Below are positions 5,904 to 7,677 of a stretch of DNA of 7,677 nt, one piece after another. Position 1 is the stretch's first letter, and each line of letters starts with the position of its first letter. A program made the position numbers and the translations under genes. This stretch comes from Thermoplasmata archaeon. Lineage in GTDB: Archaea; Thermoplasmatota; Thermoplasmata; Thermoplasmatales; Thermoplasmataceae. The stretch is taken from contig JAKAAK010000092.1 in assembly GCA_021797025.1 (NCBI GenBank), positions 1 through 7,677 on the forward strand, written 5' to 3'. The notes below the pieces were generated by a model, which saw only the letters and a program-made list of their open reading frames with translations, did not search any database and had not been told where the DNA came from.

Positions 5904-6210
5904 ATCGGGAGATGTAATACTCACAAGGGTAAAATTTGCAGATGGTTCTGGCTCTAAAATCAGGCCGGCTCTTGTTCTATTCGAAGAATTTGGCAATGTA
6001 GTTATTGCGGGTATTACTACAAACTTACGAATGAAAGGAATCTATCTCTCTACCAGTGAAGGTGTTCCTCAAGATAGTGTAATAAAATTGAACTATATTT
6101 TTACCATAACAAATGATGCCATCCTTAAAACTGTGTTTCATCTTAGCAAAGAGAAAAGGCAGCTAGTTTTGAAGGGGCTAAGGGAGAAATTGGATACGTT
6201 GGATTTGTAG
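5896..6210 (+). CDS. PemK/MazF-family endoribonuclease toxin
   Basis: A 104-aa protein of usual MazF length. PemK/MazF toxins fold as an SH3-like barrel and cut mRNA, sometimes rRNA or tRNA, at short sites when not held by the antitoxin. Family marks in order are: GDVILTRV (5-12) for the first strand; KIRPALVL (21-28) with the conserved catalytic-region Arg23; AGITTN (38-43), where Thr41 aligns with the second active-site residue (Thr48 of Bacillus MazF); and DSVIKLNYIFTI (60-71), matching the DSVILLEQIRTI strand of that protein. A helix at 83-101 closes the fold. Both key residues are kept, so the toxin is probably active. No independent Shine-Dalgarno is evident, and translation is likely coupled to the antitoxin. 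It lies 206 nt from the first intact CRISPR repeat unit. The cleavage sequence cannot be predicted. Confidence 0.88.
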   Translation: MPESGDVILTRVKFADGSGSKIRPALVLFEEFGNVVIAGITTNLRMKGIYLSTSEGVPQDSVIKLNYIFTITNDAILKTVFHLSKEKRQLVLKGLREKLDTLDL

Positions 6211-6349
6211 GCTAGACTAATTTGTAATATCTTCGTTGACTTATAAAATTTACCAACTATAATTAAGTGCATTACCTATTGTACAAATACCATCAGGAGA
6301 TATAGTGTTCAGGCGCAAGAGCTAAAATTGTAACATATTTCAAAAATAA
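6211..6349. other. Short intergenic stretch between toxin gene and CRISPR trailer
   Basis: About 140 AT-rich bases with no ORF, hairpin or T-run that I can support. If the array is transcribed leftward, its transcript would end here, facing the toxin gene. Confidence 0.5.
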
Positions 6350-6415
6350 TTCTATGGAACTGGGAAGGATATATTTGAACGTTATCAGATTTCGCCAGGC
6401 ATAGCGAAAAGGGCA
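6350..6415 (-). repeat. Decayed CRISPR repeat plus fossil spacer outside the array
   Basis: AAGGATATATTT at 6364-6375 is identical to the core of the array repeat, and the following GAAC (6377-6380) matches its CTAAC end with a small deletion. The other half (about 6350-6363) has diverged. From 6381 to 6415 lie exactly 35 nt, the size of a normal spacer, before the degenerate first repeat at 6416. This spacing argues for an old repeat-spacer unit at the trailer end rather than chance similarity. Confidence 0.55.
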
Positions 6416-7677
6416 ATGTCAATTCCTTTAAGGATATATTTCTAACTATTGATAGTTCTACATTAAAAACAAATGATTTAATGTATCAATTCCTTTAAGG
6501 ATATATTTCTAACGATACCCTAATGGGTGTATTGGACGGTTCGCAGATGTATCAATTCCTTTAAGGATATATTTCTAACTTTTGTAAATCATACAAATAT
6601 ACCGGATATAACAACGTATCAATTCCTTTAAGGATATATTTCTAACAAAATATAAGAAGAAACTTCAACCCTACTAATAAAGTATCAATTCCTTTAAGGA
6701 TATATTTCTAACTCTTTGGTAATTTCCAGTTCAGTGTTGCCGGTTATTTGTATCAATTCCTTTAAGGATATATTTCTAACTGGTGTTTGAAGAATATATT
6801 TCTAACTGGTGTTTGAAGAATATATATGGATAGGGAACATTGGTATCAATTCCTTTAAGGATATATTTCTAACTAACGCAGGAGTTTACGGGCTTACTGT
6901 GGATGTATTGTATCAATTCCTTTAAGGATATATTTCTAACCAGGTTCAATATCGCAAGCAAGCAATCCCGATATAGCGTATCAATTCCTTTAAGGATATA
7001 TTTCTAACACATAAAGAGTTAATAAAAGAATATTGTATAAAAGAGTATCAATTCCTTTAAGGATATATTTCTAACTATGTCGGCACTTCTGTTCTTAGTA
7101 TCAATATTAATGTATCAATTCCTTTAAGGATATATTTCTAACCTATATTTTCGCATGTATTCCCGTTTTTTCATTTTAGTATCAATTCCTTTAAGGATAT
7201 ATTTCTAACTGAAGCAAGAAAATGAAAATCTGTTTGGGAAATCAAGTATCAATTCCTTTAAGGATATATTTCTAACAACATGATTTAACATGCCTTAAAA
7301 CTCAAAATAAGGTATCAATTCCTTTAAGGATATATTTCTAACAATATGGCTTTCTCCCTTGGTCCTTGCCTGGAAGCGTATCAATTCCTTTAAGGATATA
7401 TTTCTAACAATTATACAGAACGGGACAACAAACGGGGGTACTTCGTATCAATTCCTTTAAGGATATATTTCTAACCGTTTAGCGGATTGGCGGAAAATCG
7501 CTAAGTGGTGGGTATCAATTCCTTTAAGGATATATTTCTAACCTTTTCACTTTCTTAATTGGGGGATTTTCCGGGTATGTATCAATTCCTTTAAGGATAT
7601 ATTTCTAACCCATTGCGAGGCTTAGAATAGGGTTATTAGGCATTGTGTATCAATTCCTTTAAGGATATATTTCTAAC
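6416..7677 (-). CRISPR. CRISPR array, 19 repeats and 18 spacers, continuing past the window
   Basis: Read on the plus strand, the 31-nt repeat starts GTATCAATTCC and ends GGATATATTTCTAAC. Eighteen copies are identical. The copy at 6416-6446 differs at its first and third bases (ATGTC for GTATC). Seventeen spacers are 35-37 nt, and the one after the repeat at 6750 is 62 nt. On the minus strand the repeat ends ATTGATAC, one base from the common ATTGAAAC/G crRNA 5' handle. The altered repeat lies at the left end with its changes in that handle, as expected of an old trailer-end repeat. Leftward transcription with the leader to the right of 7677 is therefore most likely. Repeat symmetry is weak (TCCTT/AAGGA around one base), so it is nearly unstructured. 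No cas gene is in the window and the subtype cannot be told. The last repeat ends on the final base. Confidence 0.97.
6768..6819 (-). repeat. Exact 26-nt tandem duplication across a repeat-spacer junction
   Basis: Bases 6768-6793 and 6794-6819 are identical: the last 13 nt of the repeat (ATATATTTCTAAC) plus the first 13 of the spacer (TGGTGTTTGAAGA). ATATAT occurs again at 6820-6825, so three ATATAT strings lie 26 nt apart. Slippage between ATATAT in the repeat and ATATAT in the spacer explains it. Removing one copy restores a 36-nt spacer (6807-6842). Confidence 0.9.

Noticed and set aside
6211..6349. CRISPR leader to the left of the array
   Set aside because: The adjoining repeat is degenerate and a still more decayed unit follows, which fits a trailer rather than a leader end.
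6416..7677. TATA-like string (AAATATAT on the minus strand) inside every repeat as internal promoters
   Set aside because: It recurs only because the repeat is AT-rich; nothing else suggests initiation within the array.

Overview
The window looks like an AT-rich stretch of an archaeal chromosome. TATA boxes sit about 25 nt upstream of start codons, one gene is leaderless and another has almost no leader, and there is a long CRISPR array with 31-nt repeats. The base composition, promoter style and MFS transporter would suit an acidophilic member of the Thermoplasmatales (Ferroplasma/Cuniculiplasma-like), but that placement is inference; no marker gene is present.

Layout from left to right. 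Bases 1-70 may hold the tail of a gene with a CPVC motif. A TPR-like helical protein follows on the plus strand (134-769). Then come about 420 nt without a convincing gene and two unrecognised minus-strand genes. The first (1191-2252, 353 aa) has a mixed N-terminal part and a helical, HEPN/Abi-like C-terminal part. The second (2868-3677, 269 aa) has a motif around residues 119-140 that recalls the core of helix-hairpin-helix glycosylase-like folds. About 600 nt between them contain only short open stretches that look like gene remains. A short bidirectional promoter region (3678-3919) separates the 269-aa gene from a divergent, apparently leaderless MFS transporter gene (3920-5320). After it come a short coding-looking remnant (5357-5512) and a 7-bp hairpin followed by six T (5561-5586), which resembles an intrinsic terminator.

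The right third is defence and stress related. A type II toxin-antitoxin operon (5682-6210) encodes a ribbon-helix-helix-like antitoxin overlapping a PemK/MazF-type endoribonuclease toxin. A perfect 14-bp palindrome lies just downstream of its TATA box and is a likely autoregulatory operator. The CRISPR array runs from 6416 to the last base, with 19 repeats and 18 spacers. Its repeat ends in ATTGATAC when read on the minus strand, close to the usual ATTGAAAC crRNA handle, so transcription is most likely leftward. The leader and any cas genes would then lie to the right of the window. In agreement, the left-most repeat is degenerate at its handle end, and a still older decayed repeat plus a 35-nt spacer-sized gap can be seen just outside it (6350-6415). 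One spacer interval is 62 nt long because of an exact 26-nt tandem duplication.

The toxin-antitoxin pair, the CRISPR array and two unknown proteins, one with a helical Abi-like C-terminus, may together form a defence-associated accessory region. The link between the unknown genes and defence is inferred only from position and weak resemblance.
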